Positions 51,169 to 59,042 of a stretch of DNA of 64,000 bases are shown in pieces. The notes beneath the pieces were generated by a model that saw only the letters and a program-made list of their open reading frames with translations, was not told the DNA's origin and made no database searches. Positions within the stretch are counted from its first letter, which is position 1. Every line of letters begins with the position of its first letter. Made by a program: the position numbers and the translations under genes. The stretch is from CAVUPF01 sp963803755 (GTDB lineage: Bacteria > Actinomycetota > Thermoleophilia > Solirubrobacterales > 70-9), in assembly GCA_963803755.1 (NCBI GenBank), contig CAWDNP010000011.1, positions 387,956 through 451,955 of the forward strand. The letters run 5' to 3'.

Positions 51169-51540
51169 CTATGACGGCTTGGCGAGGGAGCGTCGGATGA
51201 GCTGGAGGGCGAGGAACAGGGCCAGCGCCGCGAAAGAGAGCTGGAGGGCCCGCTCGGGGACGTGGTTGGCGATCCCGACGCCGATCAAGACCCCAAGCGG
51301 GGAGAGGGCGCCGATCACGATCGCGTTGCGGATGTTGACGTTGCCGTAGGAGTTCTGGCGGACCGCACCGACGGCAGCGACGATGACGATCATCAGCAAC
51401 GAGGTCGACTCGGCCTGCACCTGGGAGAGGCTGAGGAAGATCGTCAGCGCCGGCACGAAGAGGACGCCTCCGCCGACGCCGACCAACCCCCCGGCGAGGC
51501 CTCCGGCGACTGCGACCAGCGCTGCGAGGACCTCGCTCAT
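51169..51540 (-). CDS. Half-size TauE/SafE (TSUP) permease A
   Basis: 123 residues, four helices, one half of a normal TSUP protein (about 250). The N-terminal signature is GGLAGGLVGVGGGVLFVPAL. TSUP proteins export or import sulfite, sulfoacetate and other organosulfur anions. ATG 51540 has GGGGAG upstream. The neighbouring gene encodes the other half-size protein, 34 bases upstream, so the two likely form a heterodimer. Frames that extend upstream to 51819 overlap the partner and are not used. Confidence 0.82.
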   Translation of the reverse strand: MSEVLAALVAVAGGLAGGLVGVGGGVLFVPALTIFLSLSQVQAESTSLLMIVIVAAVGAVRQNSYGNVNIRNAIVIGALSPLGVLIGVGIANHVPERALQLSFAALALFLALQLIRRSLAKPS

Positions 51541-51574
51541 AGTCGCTGCTTCTCCCCGATCGAGTCCGCTCCGT

Positions 51575-51940
51575 TCACTGGAGAACCAGCTCGATTGCAA
51601 TCGCGACCAGCAGCGCCGCGAAGAGGAGGGATACGGCGCGCTGGGGGATCCGCTGCTGGATCGTGGTTCCGATGAGGACACCGAGTACGGCGGGGATCGC
51701 AAGCAGCAGCCCGGTGATGAGGTGGACGTTGCCGTAGATGCCACCCTCAGCGATCGTGCCGAGCAGACCGATAAGGACGATGGCCGCCAAGCTGGTGCCG
51801 GTCGCGAGCCGCTCGCCATAGCCGAACCACAAGATCAGCAGGGGAACGATGATCGTGCCCCCGCCCACCCCGAAGAGACCGCTGAAGGCGCCAGCTGCGG
51901 TGCCGATCGCCGCCAGTTTCAGCGTCTGATGGGAGGGCAT
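51575..51940 (-). CDS. Half-size TauE/SafE (TSUP) permease B
   Basis: 121 residues and four helices, with the TSUP repeat signature AAGAFSGLFGVGGGTIIVPL. Normally two such repeats are joined in one chain with opposite topology. Here they are separate genes in the same order, B then A, in one operon. The first gene of the operon starts at 51940, divergent from the trehalose phosphatase. Confidence 0.82.
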   Translation of the reverse strand: MPSHQTLKLAAIGTAAGAFSGLFGVGGGTIIVPLLILWFGYGERLATGTSLAAIVLIGLLGTIAEGGIYGNVHLITGLLLAIPAVLGVLIGTTIQQRIPQRAVSLLFAALLVAIAIELVLQ

Positions 51941-51968
51941 CGGGCGGCTGGCGGCGGCATCGTGCAGC

Positions 51969-51974
51969 GATACT
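51969..51974 (+). promoter_or_regulatory. Possible leaderless -10 element of the trehalose phosphatase gene
   Basis: GATACT, 7 nt, then GTG 51982. It departs from TANNNT only in the first base. Confidence 0.35.
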
Positions 51975-51981
51975 AGATGCC

Positions 51982-52803
51982 GTGCCTCACGAATCTGCGA
52001 CAGGGGACACCGGCACTCGGCAAGCGCTGCTGGAGGCGCTCCGGGCCGAGCCTGCGAAGACCGCGATCCTCACCGACATCGACGGCACCCTGGCACCAAT
52101 CGTCGGGCGTCCCGAGCAGGCGGCGGTGCCCGAGGCCGCCAAGACCGCGCTGGCCAAACTGAGCAGGCGCTACGGAGTGGTCGGCTGCGTCTCCGGGCGC
52201 CGGGCAGCCCAGGCGCGGCGACTGGTCGGGGTCGACGGGATCGCCTACGCCGGCAACCACGGCCTTGAGCTGCTCCTGCCCGGCGAGGAGAAGGTTCGAC
52301 CCGATCCCTCGCTGTCCGGGCGCGAGCGAGGCGCGGCGGAGTTCGTGGCCGCGCTCGACCCGAAGGAGCTGGCTTCCGCCGGCCTCAGGCCGGAGGACAA
52401 GGGACCGATCCAGGCGCTTCACTGGCGCGGCGTCGCCGATCAGCGGGTGGCCGAGGCACGGGCCCACGAGATCGCCGCAGAGGCAGGTCGCGCCGGCCTG
52501 GAGCCGCGCTGGGGTCGCAAGGTCCTCGAGCTGCGCCCGGCCGGAGGGGGAGGCAAGGACACTGCGGTGGCAGCCCTCCTGGCGGCGGAGGGGATCGACC
52601 GCGCGGTCTACGCCGGCGACGACCGCACCGACCTCGACGCCTTCCGACGCCTCCGCGAGCTGCGCGAGATCGGCGATCTGGGAGAGGCGATCTGCGTGGG
52701 CGTCACCTCCCCCGAGGCCCCACCCGAGCTGGGAGAGGAATCCGACCTCACGGTCGAGGGCCCCGCCGGCTGGGTGTCGATCCTCGAGTCCCTGGCGGAG
52801 TGA
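51982..52803 (+). CDS. otsB: Trehalose-6-phosphate phosphatase
   Basis: 273 residues, HAD superfamily. Nucleophile motif AILTDIDGTLAPIVG, second motif GCVSGRRAAQARRLVG, GIAYAGNHGLELLLPG, and the last motif AVYAGDDRTDLDAFRRL. It removes phosphate from trehalose-6-phosphate to make trehalose, a compatible solute. The synthase OtsA is not in this window. GTG 51982. The next gene begins 3 bases after the stop. Confidence 0.92.
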   Translation: MPHESATGDTGTRQALLEALRAEPAKTAILTDIDGTLAPIVGRPEQAAVPEAAKTALAKLSRRYGVVGCVSGRRAAQARRLVGVDGIAYAGNHGLELLLPGEEKVRPDPSLSGRERGAAEFVAALDPKELASAGLRPEDKGPIQALHWRGVADQRVAEARAHEIAAEAGRAGLEPRWGRKVLELRPAGGGGKDTAVAALLAAEGIDRAVYAGDDRTDLDAFRRLRELREIGDLGEAICVGVTSPEAPPELGEESDLTVEGPAGWVSILESLAE

Positions 52804-52806
52804 GAA

Positions 52807-53328
52807 GTGCCCTACACCGACCTCCTCCGCGTCACGGTCTTCCTCACCGGCGCCGAGGCGACCGCCCTCGGCGCGATCACGGCGATCGGCGCCAGCGAAA
52901 GCAACGACGCGACGACCGTTCTCGTCGCGGCAGCCTGGTGGCTGATCTCCCTGGCGATCGGCCTGTACCTGGGCCGCCCGGCCCGCGCCGCCGACGGCGT
53001 CCGCGGCGCCCTCGCCGCAGCTCGCACTGCCACTAGCCTTCCCCTGGAGACCCCCGCCCGCATAGCCATAGGCCGCCTCTGGCCGATCGCCCTGACCACG
53101 CTTGCCGCAGGGGTCCTCGGCATCTTCTACCCCGGCGTGGCAGCGATAGGGGCCGGCTATGCCCTCTTGGTATCGCTGGCCTGGCACACCCGGGAGGCTG
53201 CCGTCCTCGCGATCGAGCACCGCGATGGAGTCAAGTTCTACGTGGTCCCCAACTCCGCCTTGCGCCCGATCAAGCTCCTCCGCACCCCGGGGCTTCGTAG
53301 CGACCGCTCCGAAGCCCGTCCCGCATAG
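52807..53328 (+). CDS. Conserved membrane protein (173 aa)
   Basis: Four predicted helices: LRVTVFLTGAEATALGAITA, VLVAAAWWLISLAIGLYLG, IALTTLAAGVLGIFYPGVAA and AIGAGYALLVSLAWHTREAA, then a cytoplasmic tail with EHRDGVKFYVVPNSALRPIK. I do not recognise the family. It is almost certainly cotranscribed with otsB (3-base gap) and is convergent with the PHP-domain gene. Confidence 0.7.
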   Translation: MPYTDLLRVTVFLTGAEATALGAITAIGASESNDATTVLVAAAWWLISLAIGLYLGRPARAADGVRGALAAARTATSLPLETPARIAIGRLWPIALTTLAAGVLGIFYPGVAAIGAGYALLVSLAWHTREAAVLAIEHRDGVKFYVVPNSALRPIKLLRTPGLRSDRSEARPA

Positions 53329-53339
53329 GGCCACCGGGC

Positions 53340-54377
53340 TTACCGCTCGATCAACCGCGAGAACTCCCGCCAGCTCCGCGTGTTGGCGATCTGGTTGGGA
53401 GTGAGGCCGGCACCGCGCGCGACGATCACCGCGTAGCTCATGTTGTCGAGCGTCTCGATCCCGTGAGCGTCGGTGTTGAGGGCGACCTTGACCCCGGCCT
53501 CCGCCGCCAACCTCGCATGCTCCTCGCGCAGATCCCGCCGACTCGGGTTCCCGTTGATCTCCAGCATCGTGCCGGTCTCCGTCGCCGCGGCGATGACCGA
53601 CTCGACGTCAACCGCGTAGGGCTCGCGCCTTCCGATCAGCCTACCGGTCAGATGCCCGATGCAGTCGACGTGGGGGTTCTCGATCGCCGCGAGGATCCGC
53701 GCCGTCATCCGCTCCTCGGAGATCGAGAAGGATGTGTGGACGCTGGCGATCACCCAATCGAGTTCGGTGAGCAGATCCTCGGGGTAATCGAGCGAGCCGT
53801 CGACGCCGATGTTGACCTCGGAGCCCGCGAGGAGGCGAAGGCCCCGCTTGGCCTCGTTCCACTCGCGGATCTCCTCGATCCGCTCCCGCAACCGCTCGGC
53901 GGTGACGTTGTCGCCGAAGCCGTGGCTGGCCGAGTGGTCGGTGATCGCCATGTAGGCATAGCCTCGTTCCTGCGCCGCCTCCGCCATCTCCTCCAGCGTG
54001 TTGCGCCCGTCAGAGAGGGTGGTGTGGGTGTGGAGGTCGCCGCGGATGTCGGATAGCTCGACGAGGCCCTTGGCGGGATTCTCGGCGAGGAAGGAATCCA
54101 GCTCCGCGGTCGCCGCCGGCAACTTCCCGCGCAGCTTCCTCGCCGAAGGGATGTCGCCGGTCTGAAGCAGGGTGCGGATCTTCTCCTCCAGCGTCTTGCC
54201 GATCCCGGGTATCTCCTTCACCCGCCCCGTCGCCGCCAGCTCCGCCACCGAGCCGGGGTGGTCGCGGATCGCCCGTGCCGCGGTCCGGTAGGCGCGCACC
54301 CGGTAGCGATCCGCCCCATCGCGCTCATACAGGGTCCCCAGCTCCTCCAGCGCAGCGGCGATCTCGGCGTTGTTCAC
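53340..54377 (-). CDS. HhH + PHP domain protein, PolX-like without the polymerase palm
   Basis: 345 residues from GTG 54377 (TAACTT 7 nt upstream). N-terminal 1-95 is the PolX 8-kDa/HhH region: AAALEELGTLYERDGADRYR, RVRAYRTAARAIR and VKEIPGIGKTLEEKIRTLLQ. It goes straight into a PHP phosphoesterase domain: DLHTHTTLSDGRNTLEEM, MAITDHSASHG, AGSEVNIGVDG, HTSFSI, HLTGRLIGR and NTDAHG. Bacterial PolX is about 570 residues with a polymerase palm between these parts; that is missing here. Expected activity is 3'-5' exonuclease or AP-site processing with Mn. Confidence 0.88.
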   Translation of the reverse strand: MNNAEIAAALEELGTLYERDGADRYRVRAYRTAARAIRDHPGSVAELAATGRVKEIPGIGKTLEEKIRTLLQTGDIPSARKLRGKLPAATAELDSFLAENPAKGLVELSDIRGDLHTHTTLSDGRNTLEEMAEAAQERGYAYMAITDHSASHGFGDNVTAERLRERIEEIREWNEAKRGLRLLAGSEVNIGVDGSLDYPEDLLTELDWVIASVHTSFSISEERMTARILAAIENPHVDCIGHLTGRLIGRREPYAVDVESVIAAATETGTMLEINGNPSRRDLREEHARLAAEAGVKVALNTDAHGIETLDNMSYAVIVARGAGLTPNQIANTRSWREFSRLIER

Positions 54378-54384
54378 GGCCTGC

Positions 54385-54390
54385 AAGTTA
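54385..54390 (-). promoter_or_regulatory. Leaderless -10 element of the HhH-PHP gene
   Basis: TAACTT, 7 nt, then GTG 54377. Supports this start over TTG 54386. Confidence 0.5.
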
Positions 54391-54436
54391 GTCGCCCTGG
54401 CACCCCCGCTCTTTAGACGCCCTTTGCCTTGGCGAA

Positions 54437-54442
54437 TAGCAT
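54437..54442 (+). promoter_or_regulatory. Leaderless -10 element of the polyprenol-mannose synthase gene
   Basis: TAGCAT, 7 nt, then ATG 54450. Confidence 0.5.
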
Positions 54443-54449
54443 CCAGGGG

Positions 54450-55220
54450 ATGCCCCAGTCCGCCACAGGCCCCGCCTGGCTGGTCCTACCTACCTACAAC
54501 GAGGCCGAGAACATCGAGGCCTTCCTCGCCGCGGCGCGGGAGAAGCTGCCCGCCTCCTCCCACGTCCTAATCGTCGATGACAACTCGCCCGACGGCACCG
54601 GGGAGATCGCCGACCGGCTGGCCGAGCAGCACGAGAACGTCAGTGTCCTGCACCGGCCACACAAGGAAGGACTCGGCCCTGCCTACATCGCCGGCTTCCA
54701 GCGCGCACTGGCCGGCGGCGCCGTGCTGGTGCTGGAGATGGACTCCGACTTCTCCCACGACCCTGCCTACCTGCCGCGGCTGCTGGAGGCCGCCGAGCGG
54801 GCCGACCTGGTGATCGGATCGCGCTACGTACCGGGGGGCGGAGTCTCGGAGTGGGGGATGCTGCGCCGGGTGATCAGCCGCGGGGGCAGCACCTACGCAC
54901 GGCTCGTGCTCGGGGTCGGAGTGCATGACCTGACCGGCGGCTTCAAGTGCTTCCACCGCGAGGTGCTGGAGGCGATCGACCTCGAGTCGATCCAGGCGCA
55001 CGGCTATGCCTTTCAGGTGGAGATGACCTACCGGGTGATCCAGCACGGGTTCAGGGTCGTAGAGGTGCCGATCGTCTTCCGCGACCGGCAGGCAGGCTCT
55101 TCGAAGATGGACCGCTCGATCGTCGCCGAGGCGGCATGGCGCGTGCCTCTTCTGCGCTTCGGCGGGCGACCCGCCAAGCCACGAGGGACGGCCACCGAGA
55201 GCCGTCGCTATACTTTCTGA
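54450..55220 (+). CDS. Polyprenol monophosphomannose synthase (DPM1-like, GT2)
   Basis: 256 residues from ATG 54450. Glycosyltransferase family 2 with LPTYNEAENIEAFL, VDDNSPDGTGEIADRL, the metal motif LEMDSDFSHDPAYLP, IGSRYVPGGGVSEWG and DLTGGFKCFHREVLEAID. It moves mannose from GDP-mannose to polyprenyl phosphate, the donor for lipomannan and protein mannosylation outside the cell. No membrane anchor or fused acyltransferase is present, so it is peripheral. A palindrome overlapping a -10 starts in its last codons (next gene's promoter). Confidence 0.9.
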   Translation: MPQSATGPAWLVLPTYNEAENIEAFLAAAREKLPASSHVLIVDDNSPDGTGEIADRLAEQHENVSVLHRPHKEGLGPAYIAGFQRALAGGAVLVLEMDSDFSHDPAYLPRLLEAAERADLVIGSRYVPGGGVSEWGMLRRVISRGGSTYARLVLGVGVHDLTGGFKCFHREVLEAIDLESIQAHGYAFQVEMTYRVIQHGFRVVEVPIVFRDRQAGSSKMDRSIVAEAAWRVPLLRFGGRPAKPRGTATESRRYTF

Positions 55221-55225
55221 AGTAT
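55209..55225 (+). promoter_or_regulatory. Thioredoxin promoter -10 inside a palindrome
   Basis: TATACT (55209-55214) is a near-ideal -10 and lies in ATACTT-TCTG-AAGTAT, a perfect 6-bp inverted repeat (55210-55225). A repressor site here would block the -10. Start of transcription would be close to 55221, leaving a 40-nt leader with GGGAG. Confidence 0.45.
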
Positions 55226-55259
55226 TGAGCGAACCTCGACACCCGGGAGACCGATCCAA

Positions 55260-55586
55260 GTGACAGGCAAACTCCGCGACGTGACCGACGCCACCTTCAA
55301 GTCTGAGGTTCTGGAGGCCGAGGGCCCAATCCTGGTCGACTTCTGGGCCCCTTGGTGCGGGCCCTGTCGCGTCGTGCATCCGGTCCTCGAGGAGATCGAC
55401 GGCGAGCGGGAGGACCTGCGAATCGTCAGCCTCAACGTCGATGAGAACCAGCAGACCGCCGCGGAGTACGACGTCCTCTCGATCCCGACCCTGATCCTCT
55501 TCAAGGACGGGGCGATCGCGAAGAAGGTGGTCGGGGCGATGCCCAAGCGCCGCCTTGAGGCCGAGTTAGAGCCGGCGCTCGCCTAG
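55260..55586 (+). CDS. trxA: Thioredoxin
   Basis: 108 residues, a single thioredoxin fold. Active site DFWAPWCGPCRVVHPV, cis-proline in VLSIPTLILFKDG. Reduces protein disulfides in the cytoplasm. GTG 55260 with GGGAG upstream. Followed after 8 bases by a small tautomerase gene. Confidence 0.93.
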   Translation: MTGKLRDVTDATFKSEVLEAEGPILVDFWAPWCGPCRVVHPVLEEIDGEREDLRIVSLNVDENQQTAAEYDVLSIPTLILFKDGAIAKKVVGAMPKRRLEAELEPALA

Positions 55587-55594
55587 ATCGACCG

Positions 55595-55771
55595 ATGCCG
55601 TTCGTCCACGTCCACTGGTTCGAGGGGCGGACAGATGAGCAGAAGGCGGAGATCGCCAAGCGCATCGAGGAGGCGCTGGTCGAGGTGGCCGGCGCCGCCC
55701 CAGAGCACTGCTGGGTGAAGTTCTCCGACTCCTCGAAGTCGGACTTCATCATCGGCGAGCCTGACGAGTAG
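55595..55771 (+). CDS. 4-oxalocrotonate tautomerase-like protein (58 aa)
   Basis: Too short for routine gene calls. From ATG 55595: MPFVHVHWFEGRTDEQKAEI, then AKRIEEALVEVAGAAPEHCW, then VKFSDSSKSDFIIGEPDE. Pro2 after Met, the length and the beta-alpha-beta pattern fit the 4-OT tautomerase family, where the N-terminal Pro is the catalytic base. It is cotranscribed with thioredoxin. Substrate unknown. Confidence 0.8.
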   Translation: MPFVHVHWFEGRTDEQKAEIAKRIEEALVEVAGAAPEHCWVKFSDSSKSDFIIGEPDE

Positions 55772-55833
55772 GGCCGGCGACTTCGCAGGGAGCGCAACTC
55801 CCACGTAAAGGCGTCACACGGAGACTCTTCTCC

Positions 55834-58800
55834 TCAAACGCGAGTCAGAGCGATACGAAGGTCACGACCGTCGACCTTGGCGACGGTGCCCTCGGCGGCG
55901 TCATAGGAGGCCGAGGTGGCGAGGACCTCGCCGGCCAAGTAGGTCTCATACTCGCGGGCGGCAGCCAGCAGCTCCTCATCGCCGCCGAGCGCAAGCTCGA
56001 TCCGGTCGGTGATCTCCAAGCCGGCCCCTTTGCGGGCGTTCTGGACGGCGTGGACGATCTCGCGGGCAAGGCCCTCGCGGCGCAGCTCGTCGTCCAGCTC
56101 TAGCTGCAGGGCGACCGCGTGGCCAGCCTCTGCCTCGACCTCATAGCCCTCCAGCGGCTGCAGGGCGAGGGTGACCTCATCGGGGCCGAGGGTGTGCTCA
56201 TCGCCATCGATGTTGATGCCGACCTCCCCACCACCCGCCATCACCCTCGCCACGTGCACCGGGTCGAGCGCCTCGATCGCCGCCGCCGCCTGCGGCATCC
56301 GCTTGCCGAAGCGGGGACCGAGTGAGCGGTAGTTGGGCTTGACCACGTAGCTGACCAACTCGGCCTCCTCGGTCACGAAGTCCAGATCCTTAACGTTCAG
56401 CTCCGCGCGGACCAACTCAGCGCGCGCTTCGATCGCCTCTCGCTCGGCCTCGCTGGCGACGATCACCGCACGGCGCAGCGGCTGGCGGACCTTCACCTTG
56501 GCTTGGGCGCGGGCGGCGCGGCCCAGCTCGACAGTGCGGCGCACGGCCTCCATCGCTGTCTCCAGGTCGGGGTCGGCCCGGGTCGGGTCGGGCTCGGGGA
56601 AGTCGCGCAGGTGGACGGAATCTGGTAAATCGCCCGCCTCCCCGGACTCGCCCCACGCCAAGTTGAGGTGGACCTCATCGGCGAGGAAGGGGGTGAAGGG
56701 AGCGAGCAGTGCGGCCGTCTCCAACAGACAGTGACGCAGGGTGGCGAATGCGGCGCGGTCTCCCTCCCAGAAGCGGCGGCGCGAGAGGCGCACGTACCAG
56801 TTGGACAGCTCCTCGACATAGGTGGCGATCGCGCGGCCAGCGGCTGTGCAGTCGAAGGCGTCCATCCGCTCGCGGACGGTTGAGACCGTGGCCTGAAGTC
56901 GCGACAGCGCCCATCGGTCGAGGTCCTCCCCCGGCTCCGGCGCCGCGGCGAAATCGGCCGGCGCCAGGCTCTCCGCGTTCGCGTACAGCACCCAGAAGGA
57001 GTACGTGTTCCAGAGGGTGAGCAGGAACTGGCGCACCGACTGTCCCACCGTCTCGACCGAGAAGCGGTACCCCGACCAGGGCTGCTGCGCGGTCAGGTAG
57101 TACCAGCGGAAGGCATCGGCGCCGTGGGCGTCGATCACGTCCCAGGGCTCGACCACGTTGCCGCGGCTCTTCGACATCTTCTGGCCCTCGGGGTCGAGGA
57201 TGAGACCGAGGCAGACGCAGTTACGGTAGCTGGAGGTCTCGAAGAGGAGCGTCGACTCGGCGAGCAGGGTGTAGAACCAGCCGCGGGTCTGGTCGATCGC
57301 CTCGCAGATGAAGTCGGCTGGAAAGCGCTCCTCGAACTCGGCTTTGTTCTCGAACGGGTAGTGGAACTGGGCGAAGGGCATTGCGCCGCTGTCATACCAG
57401 GTGTCGATCACCGAGTCGACGCGGCGCATCTCGGCGCCGCAGGACTCGCAATCGAGGACGACATCGTCGATGTAGGGGCGGTGGAGGTCGTCAGGGACCT
57501 CTCCTTTGGCTCGATCCCGCAGCTCGGCGACCGAGCCGATGCAGTCGACCTTGCCACAGCGCCGATCCATGCAACGCCAGATCGGCAGCGGCGTCCCCCA
57601 GTAGCGGTCGCGGGAGAGCGCCCAGTCGACGTTGTTCTCCAGCCATTTGCCGAAGCGGCCGTGCTTGATGTGCTCGGGATGCCAGCCGATCGTCTCGTTG
57701 TTGGCGAGCAGGCGGTCCTTGACCTCGGAGGTGCGGACGTACCAGCTCGACTTCGCGTAATAGATCAGCGGCGTGCCGCAGCGCCAGCAGTGCGGGTAGG
57801 AGTGCTCGTAGACCTGCTCGCCGAAGAGGAGGCCACGTTCCTTGAGAAAGGCGATCAGCTCGCGGGTGACCTCGGGGTCCTTTACGAAGCGGCCCTCGAA
57901 GCCCTTGACGCGATTGTCGAAGGTGCCGTCGGGATCGACCGGGTTGTAGAGGGACTGCACCCCCTCTGCCGGCTTGTAGATGCCGCTGGCAATCGAGACG
58001 TCGAAGTCGTCTTCGCCGAAGGCCGGGGCGATGTGGACGAGGCCGGTGCCATCCTCGGTGGTGACGAACTCCCCGGCGATCACCGGGAAGCCGCCGGGCG
58101 GGCGATCCGAGAGATCGAAGATCGGGCCCTTGTAGTGGCGACCGACCAAGTCCCGCCCCGGGATGTGATCGACGATCTCGACCCCCTCGCCCAGCACCTT
58201 CTCCACCAGCGGCTCCGCCAGGACCAGCGTCTCCCCCTCGACTCGCGCCTTGACGTAGGTCACCTCCGGCGCCACTGCGACCGCGAGATTGCCGGGCAGC
58301 GTCCAGGGGGTCGTCGTCCAGATCAGCAGCGACTCGCCCGCCTCAGCGCCTCGATCGTCGAGCAACGGGAAGCGAACGTATATGGAGGGGTCCTCGATCT
58401 CCTCGTAGCCGAGCGCAACCTCGTGGGAGGACAGCGCCGTGCCACAGCGCGGGCAGTAGGGGACGACCTTGTGGCCCGCGTAGAGCCGCCCGTCGTCCCA
58501 GAGCCTTCGCAGCGACCACCAGACCGACTCGATGTAGGAGTCCTCGAGGGTGACGTAGGGGTCGTCGAGGTCGATCCAGAAGCCGATCCGCTCGGTCAGC
58601 CGGTTCCACTCCTCGACGTACTCGAAGACCGACTCGCGACAGCGCTCGTTGAACTTGTCGATCCCGAGCTCCTCGATCTCCTGCTTGGAGGAAATACCAA
58701 GCTGCCTTTCGACCTCCAGCTCGACCGGCAGCCCGTGGCAGTCCCAGCCGGCCTTGCGCGGCACCCTGTAGCCGCACATCGACCTGTAGCGCGGGTAGAC

Positions 58801-59004
58801 GTCCTTAAAGACGCGGGCGAGGACGTGGTGGGAGCCGGGGCGGCCGTTGGCGGTCGGCGGCCCCTCGTAAAAACTCCAGACCTCGGCCCCATCGCGTTTG
58901 GCGAGCGAGCGGTGAAAGACGTCGCCCACGCGCCAGCGCGCCAGCACCCGCTCCTCCAGCTCTGGAAAGGACTGCTTGGGATCTACGGGCTGAAAGCCGG
59001 GCAT
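55834..59004 (-). CDS. ileS: Isoleucyl-tRNA synthetase
   Basis: 1056 residues, the length of the longer IleS type. Charges tRNA-Ile. Class I signatures: HIGH region as NGRPGSHHVLARVFKD, KMSKS in LDPEGQKMSKSRGNVVEP, an editing domain (SLLIWTTTPWTLPGNLAVAV), zinc-type cysteines at VPYCPRCGTALSSHEV and YPHCWRCGTPL, and the anticodon-binding C-terminus. Long versions are reported to be more resistant to mupirocin. ATG 59004 follows TAGAAT by 7 nt, so leaderless; no T-box leader is present. Confidence 0.96.
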   Translation of the reverse strand: MPGFQPVDPKQSFPELEERVLARWRVGDVFHRSLAKRDGAEVWSFYEGPPTANGRPGSHHVLARVFKDVYPRYRSMCGYRVPRKAGWDCHGLPVELEVERQLGISSKQEIEELGIDKFNERCRESVFEYVEEWNRLTERIGFWIDLDDPYVTLEDSYIESVWWSLRRLWDDGRLYAGHKVVPYCPRCGTALSSHEVALGYEEIEDPSIYVRFPLLDDRGAEAGESLLIWTTTPWTLPGNLAVAVAPEVTYVKARVEGETLVLAEPLVEKVLGEGVEIVDHIPGRDLVGRHYKGPIFDLSDRPPGGFPVIAGEFVTTEDGTGLVHIAPAFGEDDFDVSIASGIYKPAEGVQSLYNPVDPDGTFDNRVKGFEGRFVKDPEVTRELIAFLKERGLLFGEQVYEHSYPHCWRCGTPLIYYAKSSWYVRTSEVKDRLLANNETIGWHPEHIKHGRFGKWLENNVDWALSRDRYWGTPLPIWRCMDRRCGKVDCIGSVAELRDRAKGEVPDDLHRPYIDDVVLDCESCGAEMRRVDSVIDTWYDSGAMPFAQFHYPFENKAEFEERFPADFICEAIDQTRGWFYTLLAESTLLFETSSYRNCVCLGLILDPEGQKMSKSRGNVVEPWDVIDAHGADAFRWYYLTAQQPWSGYRFSVETVGQSVRQFLLTLWNTYSFWVLYANAESLAPADFAAAPEPGEDLDRWALSRLQATVSTVRERMDAFDCTAAGRAIATYVEELSNWYVRLSRRRFWEGDRAAFATLRHCLLETAALLAPFTPFLADEVHLNLAWGESGEAGDLPDSVHLRDFPEPDPTRADPDLETAMEAVRRTVELGRAARAQAKVKVRQPLRRAVIVASEAEREAIEARAELVRAELNVKDLDFVTEEAELVSYVVKPNYRSLGPRFGKRMPQAAAAIEALDPVHVARVMAGGGEVGINIDGDEHTLGPDEVTLALQPLEGYEVEAEAGHAVALQLELDDELRREGLAREIVHAVQNARKGAGLEITDRIELALGGDEELLAAAREYETYLAGEVLATSASYDAAEGTVAKVDGRDLRIALTRV

Positions 59005-59011
59005 TTCGTCG

Positions 59012-59017
59012 ATTCTA
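59012..59017 (-). promoter_or_regulatory. Leaderless -10 element of ileS
   Basis: TAGAAT, 7 nt, then ATG 59004. Confidence 0.55.
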
Positions 59018-59029
59018 TGAATGGCCGAG

Positions 59030-59035
59030 TAGGCT
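59030..59035 (+). promoter_or_regulatory. Leaderless -10 element of the SDR gene
   Basis: TAGGCT, 7 nt, then GTG 59043; back to back with the ileS -10. Confidence 0.5.
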
Positions 59036-59042
59036 CCGGGCC

